Position numbers and translations under genes: made by a program
In this document: positions 32,245 through 40,082 of the stretch, one piece after another
Position numbering within the stretch: position 1 is the stretch's first letter
How the letters are laid out: the number at the start of each line of letters is the position of its first letter
Notes under the pieces: model-generated
Database searches by the model: none
What the model saw: only the letters and a program-made list of their open reading frames with translations
Told to the model about the DNA's origin: nothing
DNA from: Streptomyces rimosus subsp. rimosus
Lineage (GTDB): Bacteria > Actinomycetota > Actinomycetes > Streptomycetales > Streptomycetaceae
Assembly (NCBI RefSeq): GCF_000720725.1
Contig: NZ_JOCQ01000009.1
Span: forward strand, 1 to 64,000
Direction: 5' to 3'
DNA length: 64,000 nt

Positions 32245-34350
32245 ATGCACCCGCACACCCCCCTCACCCCCCGGCGCACCCGGCGCACCCGGCGAAGAGT
32301 CGTCGGAGCGCTGTCCGCGGCGTTCCTGTGCGCCGCGGGCGTCACAGCCCTGCCCGCCGCGGCCCGTACGGCCGAGGCCGGGGCAGCACCTCCTGCCGCC
32401 ACACCCGCCACCGCACCCGCCGCCCGAACCGCCGGATCAGCCGCGTCCGCCGCCCCGCGGCTGCCCGACGGCCTGGCCAGGACGCCTCCGATGGGCTTCA
32501 ACAACTGGAACTCCACCCACTGCGGAGCCGACTTCAACGAGGCGATGATCAAGGGGATCGCCGACCTCTTCGTCGAGAAGGGCCTCAAGGCCGCGGGCTA
32601 CGAGTACGTCAACCTCGACGACTGCTGGGCCCGGAAGGACCGGGACGCCAACGGCAAACTCGTCCCGGACACCACCCGCTTCCCCAACGGCATCAAGGCC
32701 CTGGCCGACTACGTCCACTCCAAGGGGCTCAAGCTCGGCATCTACACCAGTGCCGGCACCACGACCTGTGCCCGGGCCATGCCCGGCGCGCTGGACCACG
32801 AGTACTCCGACGCCCGGCAGTTCGCCGACTGGGGAGTGGACTACCTGAAATACGACAACTGCAACAACCAGGGGGTGGACGCGAAGAAGCGCTACACCAC
32901 CATGCGCGACGCCCTGAAGGCGACGGGCCGCCCCATCGTCTACAGCATTTGCGAGTGGGGCGAGAACAAGCCGTGGGAGTGGGCGGCGGATGTCGGACAC
33001 CTGTGGCGCACCACCGGCGACATCGGCGACGTGTGGGACAGCGCGGTGGGGATCTTCAAGGCGAACGCGCCGCTGGCCAAGTACGCCGGCCCCGGCCACT
33101 GGAACGACCCGGACATGCTGGAGGTCGGCAACGGCGGCATGACGGACACCGAGTACCGCAGCCACTTCTCCCTGTGGTCGATGATGGCCGCACCGCTGCT
33201 CATCGGCACCGACCTGCGCAAGGCCTCCCAGGCAACGTACGACATCCTCGGCAACCGCGAGGTCATCGGGCTCGACCAGGACCCGCTGGGCCAGCAGGCC
33301 GAGGTGCTGAAGTCGGCGGGCGGCCGGTGGGTGCTGAGCAAGCCGCTGGCCGACGGCGACCGCGCGGTGGCGCTGTTCAACGAGTCCGACCGGCCGCAGC
33401 GCATCACCACCACGGCGAAGGAGGCGGGCCTGCCGCAGGCGAGCGGCTACCGGCTGCGGGACCTGTGGAAGCACGAGGACACCCACACCGCCGGTGAGAT
33501 CGCCGCGACCGTACCGGCGCACGGCACGCTGGTGTACCGCGTCTCCGCCGACCGCCGCTGGGCGCACTACCCGCCGGCCGTCGAGACCGGCGCGGACGGC
33601 ATCGACCCGATCGAGGTCGGCAAGGAGGCCCGGACCGCCACGCTCACCCGCAACCTCGGCCGGACCCCGGCGTTCGACGTCAAGGTCTCCCTCAAGGGCC
33701 CGCAGGGCTGGCGCGTCGAGCCGGTCACGTCCACCGGGGCCCCCGCCCTGCCGCCGGACAAGGAACTGGTCACCGCCTGGAAGATCGCGCCGCTGGCGGG
33801 GACGAAGCCGGGCGCGTACGAGCTGACGCTGACCACCGACTACCGCTCGGCGCGCGGGCAGCGGGTCACCCAGACGCTGCCGGTGCCGGTCATCGCCGTA
33901 CAGGCGCCGCCCGCCGGCACCTCGTACGCCAGCGACCTGGCCTGGGTCACCGCCACCAACGGCTGGGGGCCGGTCGAACGGGACATGAGCGTGGGCGGGC
34001 CACAGGCCGGGGACGGCACGCCGATCCGCATCGGCGGCGTGACCTACACCAAGGGCCTGGGCGCCCACGCGCCCAGTGAGATCACGTACTACACCGGCGG
34101 GCAGTGCTCGGCGTTCAGCGCGCAGGTCGGCGTGGACGACGAGACCGGCGACCAGGGATCGGTCGCCTTCGAGGTGTGGGCCGACGGGCAGCGGGTCGCC
34201 GAGAGCGGCAAGCTGACCGGCGCGGACCCGGCGAAGGCGATCAGCGCGTCGGTCACCGGGGCGACCACCGTACGGCTGGTGGTGCAGGACGTCGGTGACG
34301 GGCTCTACTACGACCACGCCGACTGGGCCGACGCCAAGTTCAACTGCTGA
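32245..34350 (+). CDS. Secreted GH27 alpha-galactosidase with NPCBM domain
   Basis: 701 residues. An Arg-rich Sec/Tat-type signal (MHPHTPLTPRRTRRTRRRVV then a hydrophobic core; cleavage near residue 45) and an Ala/Pro linker lead to a GH27 TIM barrel (about 75-345): PPMGFNNWNS, nucleophile D204 in DYLKYDNCNN, likely acid/base D262 in TGDIGDVWD, GPGHWNDPDMLEVGN. A beta-sandwich follows (355-430), then an NEW3-like domain (455-550) and a C-terminal NPCBM carbohydrate-binding domain (565-700: GGVTYTKGLGAHAPSEITYY). The enzyme releases terminal alpha-galactose from melibiose, raffinose or galactomannan outside the cell. The divergent importer would take up the products. Confidence 0.92.
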   Translation: MHPHTPLTPRRTRRTRRRVVGALSAAFLCAAGVTALPAAARTAEAGAAPPAATPATAPAARTAGSAASAAPRLPDGLARTPPMGFNNWNSTHCGADFNEAMIKGIADLFVEKGLKAAGYEYVNLDDCWARKDRDANGKLVPDTTRFPNGIKALADYVHSKGLKLGIYTSAGTTTCARAMPGALDHEYSDARQFADWGVDYLKYDNCNNQGVDAKKRYTTMRDALKATGRPIVYSICEWGENKPWEWAADVGHLWRTTGDIGDVWDSAVGIFKANAPLAKYAGPGHWNDPDMLEVGNGGMTDTEYRSHFSLWSMMAAPLLIGTDLRKASQATYDILGNREVIGLDQDPLGQQAEVLKSAGGRWVLSKPLADGDRAVALFNESDRPQRITTTAKEAGLPQASGYRLRDLWKHEDTHTAGEIAATVPAHGTLVYRVSADRRWAHYPPAVETGADGIDPIEVGKEARTATLTRNLGRTPAFDVKVSLKGPQGWRVEPVTSTGAPALPPDKELVTAWKIAPLAGTKPGAYELTLTTDYRSARGQRVTQTLPVPVIAVQAPPAGTSYASDLAWVTATNGWGPVERDMSVGGPQAGDGTPIRIGGVTYTKGLGAHAPSEITYYTGGQCSAFSAQVGVDDETGDQGSVAFEVWADGQRVAESGKLTGADPAKAISASVTGATTVRLVVQDVGDGLYYDHADWADAKFNC

Positions 34351-34368
34351 CACCGGGCACGGCCGTGG

Positions 34369-34400
34369 TGGCCGGGCGGGCCTTCCGGGCCGCCCGGCCA
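34369..34400. terminator. Hairpin terminator after alpha-galactosidase
   Basis: An 11-bp stem (TGGCCGGGCGG 34369-34379 with 34390-34400) and 10-base loop lie 19 bases after the stop codon. Confidence 0.65.
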
Positions 34401-34434
34401 TCGGCGTTCGGCCACCGTGTCGGGCCTTCCGTGC

Positions 34435-34512
34435 CAGCAGGCCGGCAGTCCCGGCACCGTCAGCAGGCCGGCAGTCCCGGCACCGTCAGCAGGTCGGCAG
34501 TCCCGGCACCGG
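34435..34512. repeat. Three 26-bp tandem repeats covering the end of the kinase gene
   Basis: Copies at 34435-34460, 34461-34486 and 34487-34512. The first two are identical; the third differs at two positions. The third copy encodes the last residues PGLPTC and the stop of the Ser/Thr kinase (minus strand); each further copy repeats the same codons (PGLPAC and stop) downstream. The gene end has therefore been triplicated in tandem, outside the coding frame. Confidence 0.95.
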
Positions 34513-36327
34513 CCCGTCGTTCTTTCCGCCCTTGACGTAGACGACGCTGACGTAGACCCCGGAGTTGCCGCTGTCGTCGTCCGTCCTGGCCCACCAGGTG
34601 TTCGTCCACCGGCTGAAGGTCTCGCGGCGGCCGAGATCCGCCTGGCAGTAGAAGTAGTTGGTGCCCGCGTTCAGCGTGCCGACGCGCTGGAAGGAGGCGG
34701 TGTACGAGCCGGCGGCGCGCCACACTTCGCAGTCGAACTTGCCGGCTCCGATGGGCACGCACGAGCGGGGCTTGGGCTCGCCGGCGGGACCACCGCCTCC
34801 CGGCGCGGTGGCACCGCCGGTGGCAGCCCCCTTCCCTGGGCTGCTGCCGCCACCGGGCACGGGCTTCCCGGACGAGGAGCCGCCCGGCGACGGCTTGCCG
34901 GAGGCGGTGGGCGACGCGCTCGCCTTGTCCGAGCCGCCCCCGGTGGCCTTCCCGCCCGTCTTCCCGCCCTCTTCCGCTTCCCCGGTCTCCTTCGGAGCGC
35001 CCGACGCTCCAGCCCGCCCACTCTGCTCCTGCGGGGAGCCGGTGGGCCGCCGCTCGGCGAGCGTACGGCCGGAGTCCTGGTCCATCAGCGCGTACGTCAC
35101 TCCGCCGCCCGCCAGCAGTACCGCGGCCACGGCTGCGGCGAGCACGGCGGGGCGGCGTCCGCGCCTGCCCTGCCGCGCACGGTCATCCGGGACCGGTACG
35201 GCGCTGGTCTCCCGCTCCCCCAGGCCAAGCGATGGCGCCGGTACGCCAACCAGCCCTGGCCGCACGGGAGTTGACGCCACGGGCCCGGCCCCGGCCTGCC
35301 CACCGGATGGCAGCGGCGCGGACCGGACGTCCGGCGCGGTCGGCGTCCGCGTGGCGCCCGGCGCCGTCGTGGCCCGCCCGTCGGCCACCGCCGTCAGCAT
35401 CGCCCGCGCCTCGGCCGCGCTCGGCCGGGCAGCCGGGTCCTTGGCCATCAGCGCGTGCAGCACCGGCGTCAGCGGACCGGCCCGGCGCGGCTCGGGCAGC
35501 GGTTCGGAGACGATCGCCGTCAGGGTCGACCACACCGACGTCCGGCGGAACGGCGCGCCGTTGCCCTCCACCGCCGCGTACAGCGTCATGCCCAGCGACC
35601 AGATGTCCGAGGCGGGCGAGGGCGGCTGCCCCTGGGCCCGCTCCGGCGGCAGGTAGTCGAGCGAGCCGACCAGTTCGCCGCTGCGGGTCAGATGGGTGGT
35701 CGCGCCGTCGTCCGGCGCCTCGATGCTGGCGATGCCGAAGTCGGTGAGCACCACGCGGCCCACCCCGGCGTCCGGACGGCCCGCCCGCCGCGCCCAGCCC
35801 TCCAGCAGGACGTTGCCGGGCTTGACGTCCCGGTGCAGCACGCCCACCTGGTGCGCGGCGTCCAGCGCGTCCATCACCTTGGCGCCGATGGCGGCGATGT
35901 CGCGCGGGCCGATGGCGCCGTACCGGTCGAGGGCGTCGTCCAGCGAAGGGCCGTCGACCAGTTCCATGACGATGACCGGCCGCCCGGCCTCGTCGATCAC
36001 GTCGTGCACGGTGACCACGCCGGAGTGCCGGATACGGGCCGCGGCGCGCGCCTCGCGCTGCATACGGGTGCGCAGGTCGGCCAGTTCCGGCGCGGACGCG
36101 TCGGTGTAGGCCCGCAGCACCTTGACGGCGACCTCCCGGCCCAGCACCTCGTCCACGGCCCGGCACACCACGCCCATGCCGCCGCGTCCGATCTGCCCGG
36201 TGACCCGGTAGCGCCCGCCGAGCACCCGCCCCGTCAGGTCCCCGTTGCCGGAGCCCCCGTTGCCGGAGCCCGCGTCACGGCCCCCGCCGCCCACGTCACC
36301 CGGCTCGTCCACACCGTCCACGCCCAT
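34486..36327 (-). CDS. Receptor-type Ser/Thr protein kinase (PASTA-less, with Cys-rich outer domain)
   Basis: 613 residues. Kinase domain about 38-305: glycine loop IGRGGMGVV (46-54), K69 in EVAVKVL, catalytic HRDVKPGN (D167), LTDFGIAS (D196) and SDIWSLG. A Pro-rich juxtamembrane segment precedes one membrane helix (about 395-418, AVLAAAVAAVLLAGGGVTYA). The outer part is a Gly/Ser/Lys-rich linker and a terminal domain of about 90 residues with four cysteines (SCVP, DCEV, YCQA and the C-terminal Cys), which may be a ligand sensor. The N-terminus contains a coding 15-bp direct repeat (36242-36271, GSGNG twice). Not obviously in an operon with its neighbours. The Ser/Thr substrate is unknown. 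Confidence 0.9.
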   Translation of the reverse strand: MGVDGVDEPGDVGGGGRDAGSGNGGSGNGDLTGRVLGGRYRVTGQIGRGGMGVVCRAVDEVLGREVAVKVLRAYTDASAPELADLRTRMQREARAAARIRHSGVVTVHDVIDEAGRPVIVMELVDGPSLDDALDRYGAIGPRDIAAIGAKVMDALDAAHQVGVLHRDVKPGNVLLEGWARRAGRPDAGVGRVVLTDFGIASIEAPDDGATTHLTRSGELVGSLDYLPPERAQGQPPSPASDIWSLGMTLYAAVEGNGAPFRRTSVWSTLTAIVSEPLPEPRRAGPLTPVLHALMAKDPAARPSAAEARAMLTAVADGRATTAPGATRTPTAPDVRSAPLPSGGQAGAGPVASTPVRPGLVGVPAPSLGLGERETSAVPVPDDRARQGRRGRRPAVLAAAVAAVLLAGGGVTYALMDQDSGRTLAERRPTGSPQEQSGRAGASGAPKETGEAEEGGKTGGKATGGGSDKASASPTASGKPSPGGSSSGKPVPGGGSSPGKGAATGGATAPGGGGPAGEPKPRSCVPIGAGKFDCEVWRAAGSYTASFQRVGTLNAGTNYFYCQADLGRRETFSRWTNTWWARTDDDSGNSGVYVSVVYVKGGKNDGPVPGLPTC

Positions 36328-36400
36328 CGCCCCGTTCGCACTGCTCGTCCCCGGTCATGGTCGGCAACAGACTAGGGGCGCGCCGGGCGGCGCGAACCGT

Positions 36401-37357
36401 TCAGACGGTGGGGGCGAAGGCATCGAGACGGGACTGTTGCGCGGCGGCCGCCGCGGCGCCGACCACTCCGGCGTCCGTTCCCATCTGTGCCGGTACGACG
36501 GTGATGCCACGGACGAAGGACAGCGTCGCGTAGTCGTCCAGGGCGCGGCGCAGGGGGACGAAGAGGGTGTCGCCCGCGCCGGCCACGCCGCCGCCGATCA
36601 CCGCGATCTCGATCTCGACGAGCGCCGCGGTGGCCGCGATCCCGGCGGCCAGGGCCTGCGCGGCCCGCTCGAAGGAGTGACGGGCCACCGGGTCACCGGC
36701 ACGTGCGGCGGCGGCCACGGCGGCGGCGCTGGTGTCGCCGTCGGGGCCGGGCCGCCAGCCGTTCTCCAGGGCGCGGCGGGCGATGTTGGGGCCGCTGGCG
36801 ATGCGCTCGACGCAGCCGCGGGCGCCGCACGGGCACGGGTCGCCGTCGAGGTCCACGCTGATGTGGCCGATGTGCCCGGCGTTCCCCGACGGGCCGGGGT
36901 GCAGTTGTCCGCCCAGCACCAGGCCGCCGCCGACGCCCGTGGAGACCACCATGCACAGGGCGTTGGCGTAGCCGCGGGCGGCGCCCTGCCAGTGTTCGGC
37001 GGCGGTCATCGCCGCGCCGTCGCCCACCAGCACGACCGGGAGCCCGCCGACCAGCGCCCGGACTTCCGCGACGACCGGGAAGTCGCGCCAGCCGGGAATG
37101 TTGACCGGGCTGACCGTGCCGCGCCGGGCGTCCACCGGGCCCGCGCTGCCGATGCCGACGGCCGCCACCCCGGCCCACTCGGGGTGCGCGGTCAGGTCCG
37201 CCACGACCTCGGCCAGCGCGCGCAGGACGGTGGCGCCGTCCTGGTCGGCGGGGGTGGGCCGGGTGGTGCGCACGAGCAGCCTGCCGCGCTGGTCCACCAG
37301 CGCTCCGGCGATCTTGGTGCCGCCGATGTCCAGCGCTGCGCTGAGGTCCGTCTGCAT
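36401..37357 (-). CDS. ROK-family sugar kinase (glucokinase-like)
   Basis: 318 residues. ATP-binding LSAALDIGGTKIAGALVDQR at the N-terminus, GWRDFPVV sugar loop, VVSTGVGGGLVLGGQLHPGP, GHISVDLDGDPCPCGARGCVERIASG (zinc-binding CxCGxxGC motif) and a C-terminal VIGGGVAGAGD. There is no DNA-binding domain, so it is an enzyme that phosphorylates glucose or a related hexose in the cytoplasm, not a regulator. AGGAG precedes the ATG. Divergent from a LacI regulator, with a palindromic operator in between; the two are likely one regulatory unit. Confidence 0.9.
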   Translation of the reverse strand: MQTDLSAALDIGGTKIAGALVDQRGRLLVRTTRPTPADQDGATVLRALAEVVADLTAHPEWAGVAAVGIGSAGPVDARRGTVSPVNIPGWRDFPVVAEVRALVGGLPVVLVGDGAAMTAAEHWQGAARGYANALCMVVSTGVGGGLVLGGQLHPGPSGNAGHIGHISVDLDGDPCPCGARGCVERIASGPNIARRALENGWRPGPDGDTSAAAVAAAARAGDPVARHSFERAAQALAAGIAATAALVEIEIAVIGGGVAGAGDTLFVPLRRALDDYATLSFVRGITVVPAQMGTDAGVVGAAAAAAQQSRLDAFAPTV

Positions 37358-37679
37358 CGGTGTCGAATCTCCTGGTGGCGCGGGGGCCGGGGGGCGTGGG
37401 CCCGGCACGGGAACGCCAGTCTCGTCGCGTTTGACAACGTTGTCCAGAGGTTATGCTCGTCGCCGTACCGCGCACCGTCGCGCGGCACCGCCGGGCGTCC
37501 CGTCCGGCCGGCCCCACACACCGGCCGCTCGGTCACGCCATGAACCATCATCGGCGTACCGGACCGGGAACCGCCACACCGGCCCCGCCCGTCTCTCCAG
37601 CAACAACCGGAGCGGGCGCCGGAGCCGCCGCGCCCGCCCCGGCGTCCTCCCGCCGCCGACAGGAACAGGACCGCGCACC
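37358..37679. other. 322-base divergent control region of the ROK kinase and LacI genes
   Basis: The left part holds the operator and promoter described separately (37431-37457). The right part (37460-37679), a possible 220-base leader of the LacI gene, is very G+C-rich with short open frames and no clear structure; I see no further feature. Confidence 0.5.
37431..37457 (+). promoter_or_regulatory. LacI-type operator GACAACGTTGTC within a promoter
   Basis: GACAACGTTGTC (37433-37444) is a perfect 12-bp palindrome centred on CG, the normal form of LacI-family operators. It overlaps TTGACA (37431-37436), followed by TATGCT at 37452-37457 (spacing 15, slightly short). Binding of the repressor would cover the -35 hexamer. 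It lies between the ROK kinase (leftward) and the LacI gene (rightward), so autoregulation and control of the kinase are both likely. Confidence 0.7.
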
Positions 37680-38723
37680 GTGACCGACACCGCCCGGGGC
37701 ACCTCCCGCCGCTACGGCAGCCGGCCGACGATGAAGGATGTCGCGGCGCGCGCCGGGGTCGGCCTGAAGACGGTTTCCCGGGTGGTCAACGGCGAACCCG
37801 GCGTCACGCCCGACACCGAACGCCGCGTCCAGGACGCCATCACCGCCCTCGGCTTCCGCCGCAACGACTCCGCGCGCATCCTGCGCAAGGGCCGCACCGC
37901 CAGCATCGGCCTGGTCCTGGAAGATCTCGCCGACCCCTTCTACGGGCCGCTGAACCGCGCCGTCGAGGAGGTCGCCCGCGACCACGGCGCGCTGCTGATC
38001 AACGGGTCCAGCGCCGAGGACCCCGCACGCGAGCAGGAACTGGTGCTGGCGCTGTGCGCGCGCCGGGTGGACGGGCTGGTGATCATCCCGGCGGCGGACG
38101 ACCACCGCTATCTGGAGCCGGAGATCGCGGCGGGCGTGGCGACCGTCTTCGTGGACCGCCCGGCGGGCCGCATCGAGGCGGACACGGTGCTCTCCGACAG
38201 CTTCGGCGGCGCCCGCGACGCGGTGGCGCACCTGATCGCGCACGGCCACCGCCGCATCGGCTTCCTCGGCGACCAGCCGCGCATCCACACCGCCGCCGAA
38301 CGGCTGCGCGGCTACCGCGCCGCGATGGCCGAGGCCGGTCTGCCCGTGGACGAGGCGTGGGTCTCCCTCGGCTCGACCGCGCCGGACCGGGTGCGCTTCG
38401 CGGCCACCGCCATGCTCGACGGGCCGCGGCCGGTCACCGCGCTGTTCGCGGGCAACAACCGGGTGACGGTCACCGCGGTCCGGGTGCTCGCCGAACGCCC
38501 GCGCCCGGTCGCCCTGGTGGGCTTCGACGACTTCGAGCTGGCCGACCTGATCTCCCCCGCGATCACCGTCGTGGCGCAGGACGCCGCGCGGCTCGGCCGT
38601 ACCGCCGCCACGATGCTCTTCCGCCGCCTCGACGGCGTGGACGGGCCGCCGCGGCGCGAGGAGATCCCCACCCGCCTGATCCCGCGCGGCTCGGGCGAAC
38701 TGCCGCCGCCGGCGGGCAGCTGA
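37680..38723 (+). CDS. LacI-family transcriptional repressor
   Basis: 347 residues. DNA-binding domain: PTMKDVAARAGVGLKTVSRV, VNGEPGVTPDTERRVQDAI, hinge FRRNDSARILRKGRTASIGL. The periplasmic-binding-protein-like sensor (65-340) has DLADPFYGPLNRAVEEVA, DGLVIIPAADDHRYL, IGFLGDQPRIHTAAERLRGY and ALVGFDDFELADLISPAITV. The ligand is presumably a sugar. The GTG at 37680 follows AGGAACAGGACC. Likely regulates itself and the ROK kinase through the palindrome at 37433-37444. Confidence 0.92.
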   Translation: MTDTARGTSRRYGSRPTMKDVAARAGVGLKTVSRVVNGEPGVTPDTERRVQDAITALGFRRNDSARILRKGRTASIGLVLEDLADPFYGPLNRAVEEVARDHGALLINGSSAEDPAREQELVLALCARRVDGLVIIPAADDHRYLEPEIAAGVATVFVDRPAGRIEADTVLSDSFGGARDAVAHLIAHGHRRIGFLGDQPRIHTAAERLRGYRAAMAEAGLPVDEAWVSLGSTAPDRVRFAATAMLDGPRPVTALFAGNNRVTVTAVRVLAERPRPVALVGFDDFELADLISPAITVVAQDAARLGRTAATMLFRRLDGVDGPPRREEIPTRLIPRGSGELPPPAGS

Positions 38724-38757
38724 GCGGCGCCGCCGTCCGCGCCGTCGCCCGCGGGCG

Positions 38758-39261
38758 TCAGCCGTCCTCCGCCGGATCGTTCCTGGAAGCACGCCGCCCC
38801 CGCGTGAACGCCAGGACGCTGCCGACGACGGCGATCAGGGCGATGGCCAGGGCGATGCTGATGCCGCCCTCCGTGTCCCAGTACACGTCCTCCAGGCTGA
38901 TCAGCAGCGCCGCCTCGTCGACGGTCAGGGCCAGCCCCACCCCGTAGGCCAGCCCCAGCCAGGCGCGGGCCCGCGCCGAGCGTTCGGCCAGGCTCGCCGC
39001 GCCCACCACCGCGAGCAGCAGGATTCCCCACACGTAGTGGTGCAGGTGCACCCCGCCGGCCTGCACGTCGCCGACCCCGGCCACGTCGATGTGGATGAGC
39101 CAGGTCAGCAGGCGCATCCCGCCGAAGGTCAGGGCGAACCCCCACCAGGCCAGGACGAAGCCCCGGCGCTTGCGGGAGATGCCGGGCAGCAGGCGCAGCC
39201 ACAGCGAGCGGCGCCCCCGGTGCCCGGACGGCGCGCGGCCGGACTTCTTCGCGGACTTCAA
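38758..39261 (-). CDS. Conserved integral membrane protein
   Basis: 167 residues. Basic N-terminus, then four membrane helices (about 35-52, 72-90, 99-118, 132-152). Conserved polar residues lie in membrane context: VHLHHYVWGILLL and LTVDEAALLISLEDVYWDTE, a His/Asp/Glu pattern suggesting a metal or proton function. Function unknown. The start appears to be TTG at 39261, overlapping the TGA of the upstream hydrolase (TTGA), so the pair is coupled. Confidence 0.75.
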   Translation of the reverse strand: MKSAKKSGRAPSGHRGRRSLWLRLLPGISRKRRGFVLAWWGFALTFGGMRLLTWLIHIDVAGVGDVQAGGVHLHHYVWGILLLAVVGAASLAERSARARAWLGLAYGVGLALTVDEAALLISLEDVYWDTEGGISIALAIALIAVVGSVLAFTRGRRASRNDPAEDG

Positions 39262-40001
39262 CCGGTCTCTCCCACCGTGAACTTCTCGATCAGTGCGGCC
39301 ATGGCGTCCGGCGCGCTGTAGTGGGCCCCGTGGGCCGCGCCCGGGATCTCCTCGGCGCGCCCGTCGGCGACCATGCCTGCCACGCGCCGGGTCCAGGTGC
39401 CGGTGGCGATGGTGTCACCCGTTCCCCGTACGACGAGCGTGGGCGCGCGGACCCGGGACAGGTTCCCCTCGAATGACCCGGCCGCGTCCCGCAGCGCGCG
39501 GCCGAAGGAGGCGGCGCAGCGCAGGGGGCCGGTCACCAGGTAGTCGAACGCGGCCAGGGAGAGCAGGCCGAGGGGCTCCTTGGGGGCGTCCGCGACGAGC
39601 CGGGCGAACTGACGCCACCCGGAGACCCCCGGTTCGAGCGCCGGGCCGACCAGCACCAGGCGGCTGACCAGGTGGGGGTGGCGGGCGGCCAGGGCCGCGG
39701 CCACCTGGCAGCCGACCGAGTTGGCGACCAGCACGCTCGGGCCCGGGGACAGCCGCCGGTGCAGGCCGGCCAGGGCGTCGGCGAGCTGCCCGACCTCGGG
39801 GGCGCGGTACACGACGGCCCGGGAACGCGCGTTGCCCGGCAGATCCGGCACCACCACACCCGCCCCGCCCGCGGCCAGCCGGCGCGCGAGCGGCACGAAG
39901 TACCGCCCCGAGAGTCCGAGCCCGTGGACGAGCACCACGGCCGGACGGTCCTCGCGTGGTGGAGGACCGTATCTGCGGGCGAAGAATCCGGCGTCAGTCA
40001 T
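39258..40001 (-). CDS. Alpha/beta-fold hydrolase
   Basis: 247 residues. VVLVHGLGLSGRYFVPLARR (oxyanion loop), VVVPDLPGNARS, nucleophile elbow VLVANSVGCQVAAALAARHP (Ser about 96), VVRGTGDTIATGTW (acid Asp) and the C-terminal His in EEIPGAAHGAHYSAPDAM. Cytoplasmic. ATG at 40001 chosen; GTG at 40010 is possible. In a two-gene unit with the membrane protein. Substrate unknown. Confidence 0.85.
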   Translation of the reverse strand: MTDAGFFARRYGPPPREDRPAVVLVHGLGLSGRYFVPLARRLAAGGAGVVVPDLPGNARSRAVVYRAPEVGQLADALAGLHRRLSPGPSVLVANSVGCQVAAALAARHPHLVSRLVLVGPALEPGVSGWRQFARLVADAPKEPLGLLSLAAFDYLVTGPLRCAASFGRALRDAAGSFEGNLSRVRAPTLVVRGTGDTIATGTWTRRVAGMVADGRAEEIPGAAHGAHYSAPDAMAALIEKFTVGETG

Positions 40002-40082
40002 GTGATCCACATGCCCGCCATCGCCTTCCGTACAACCCGGTTCCAACCGGGCAAATCCACCTCCGGCCGGAATGGCCGTCCG

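Noticed and set aside
34435..34512. The 26-bp repeats as a small CRISPR array
   Set aside because: The copies are directly adjacent without spacers and extend into coding sequence; no cas gene is present.
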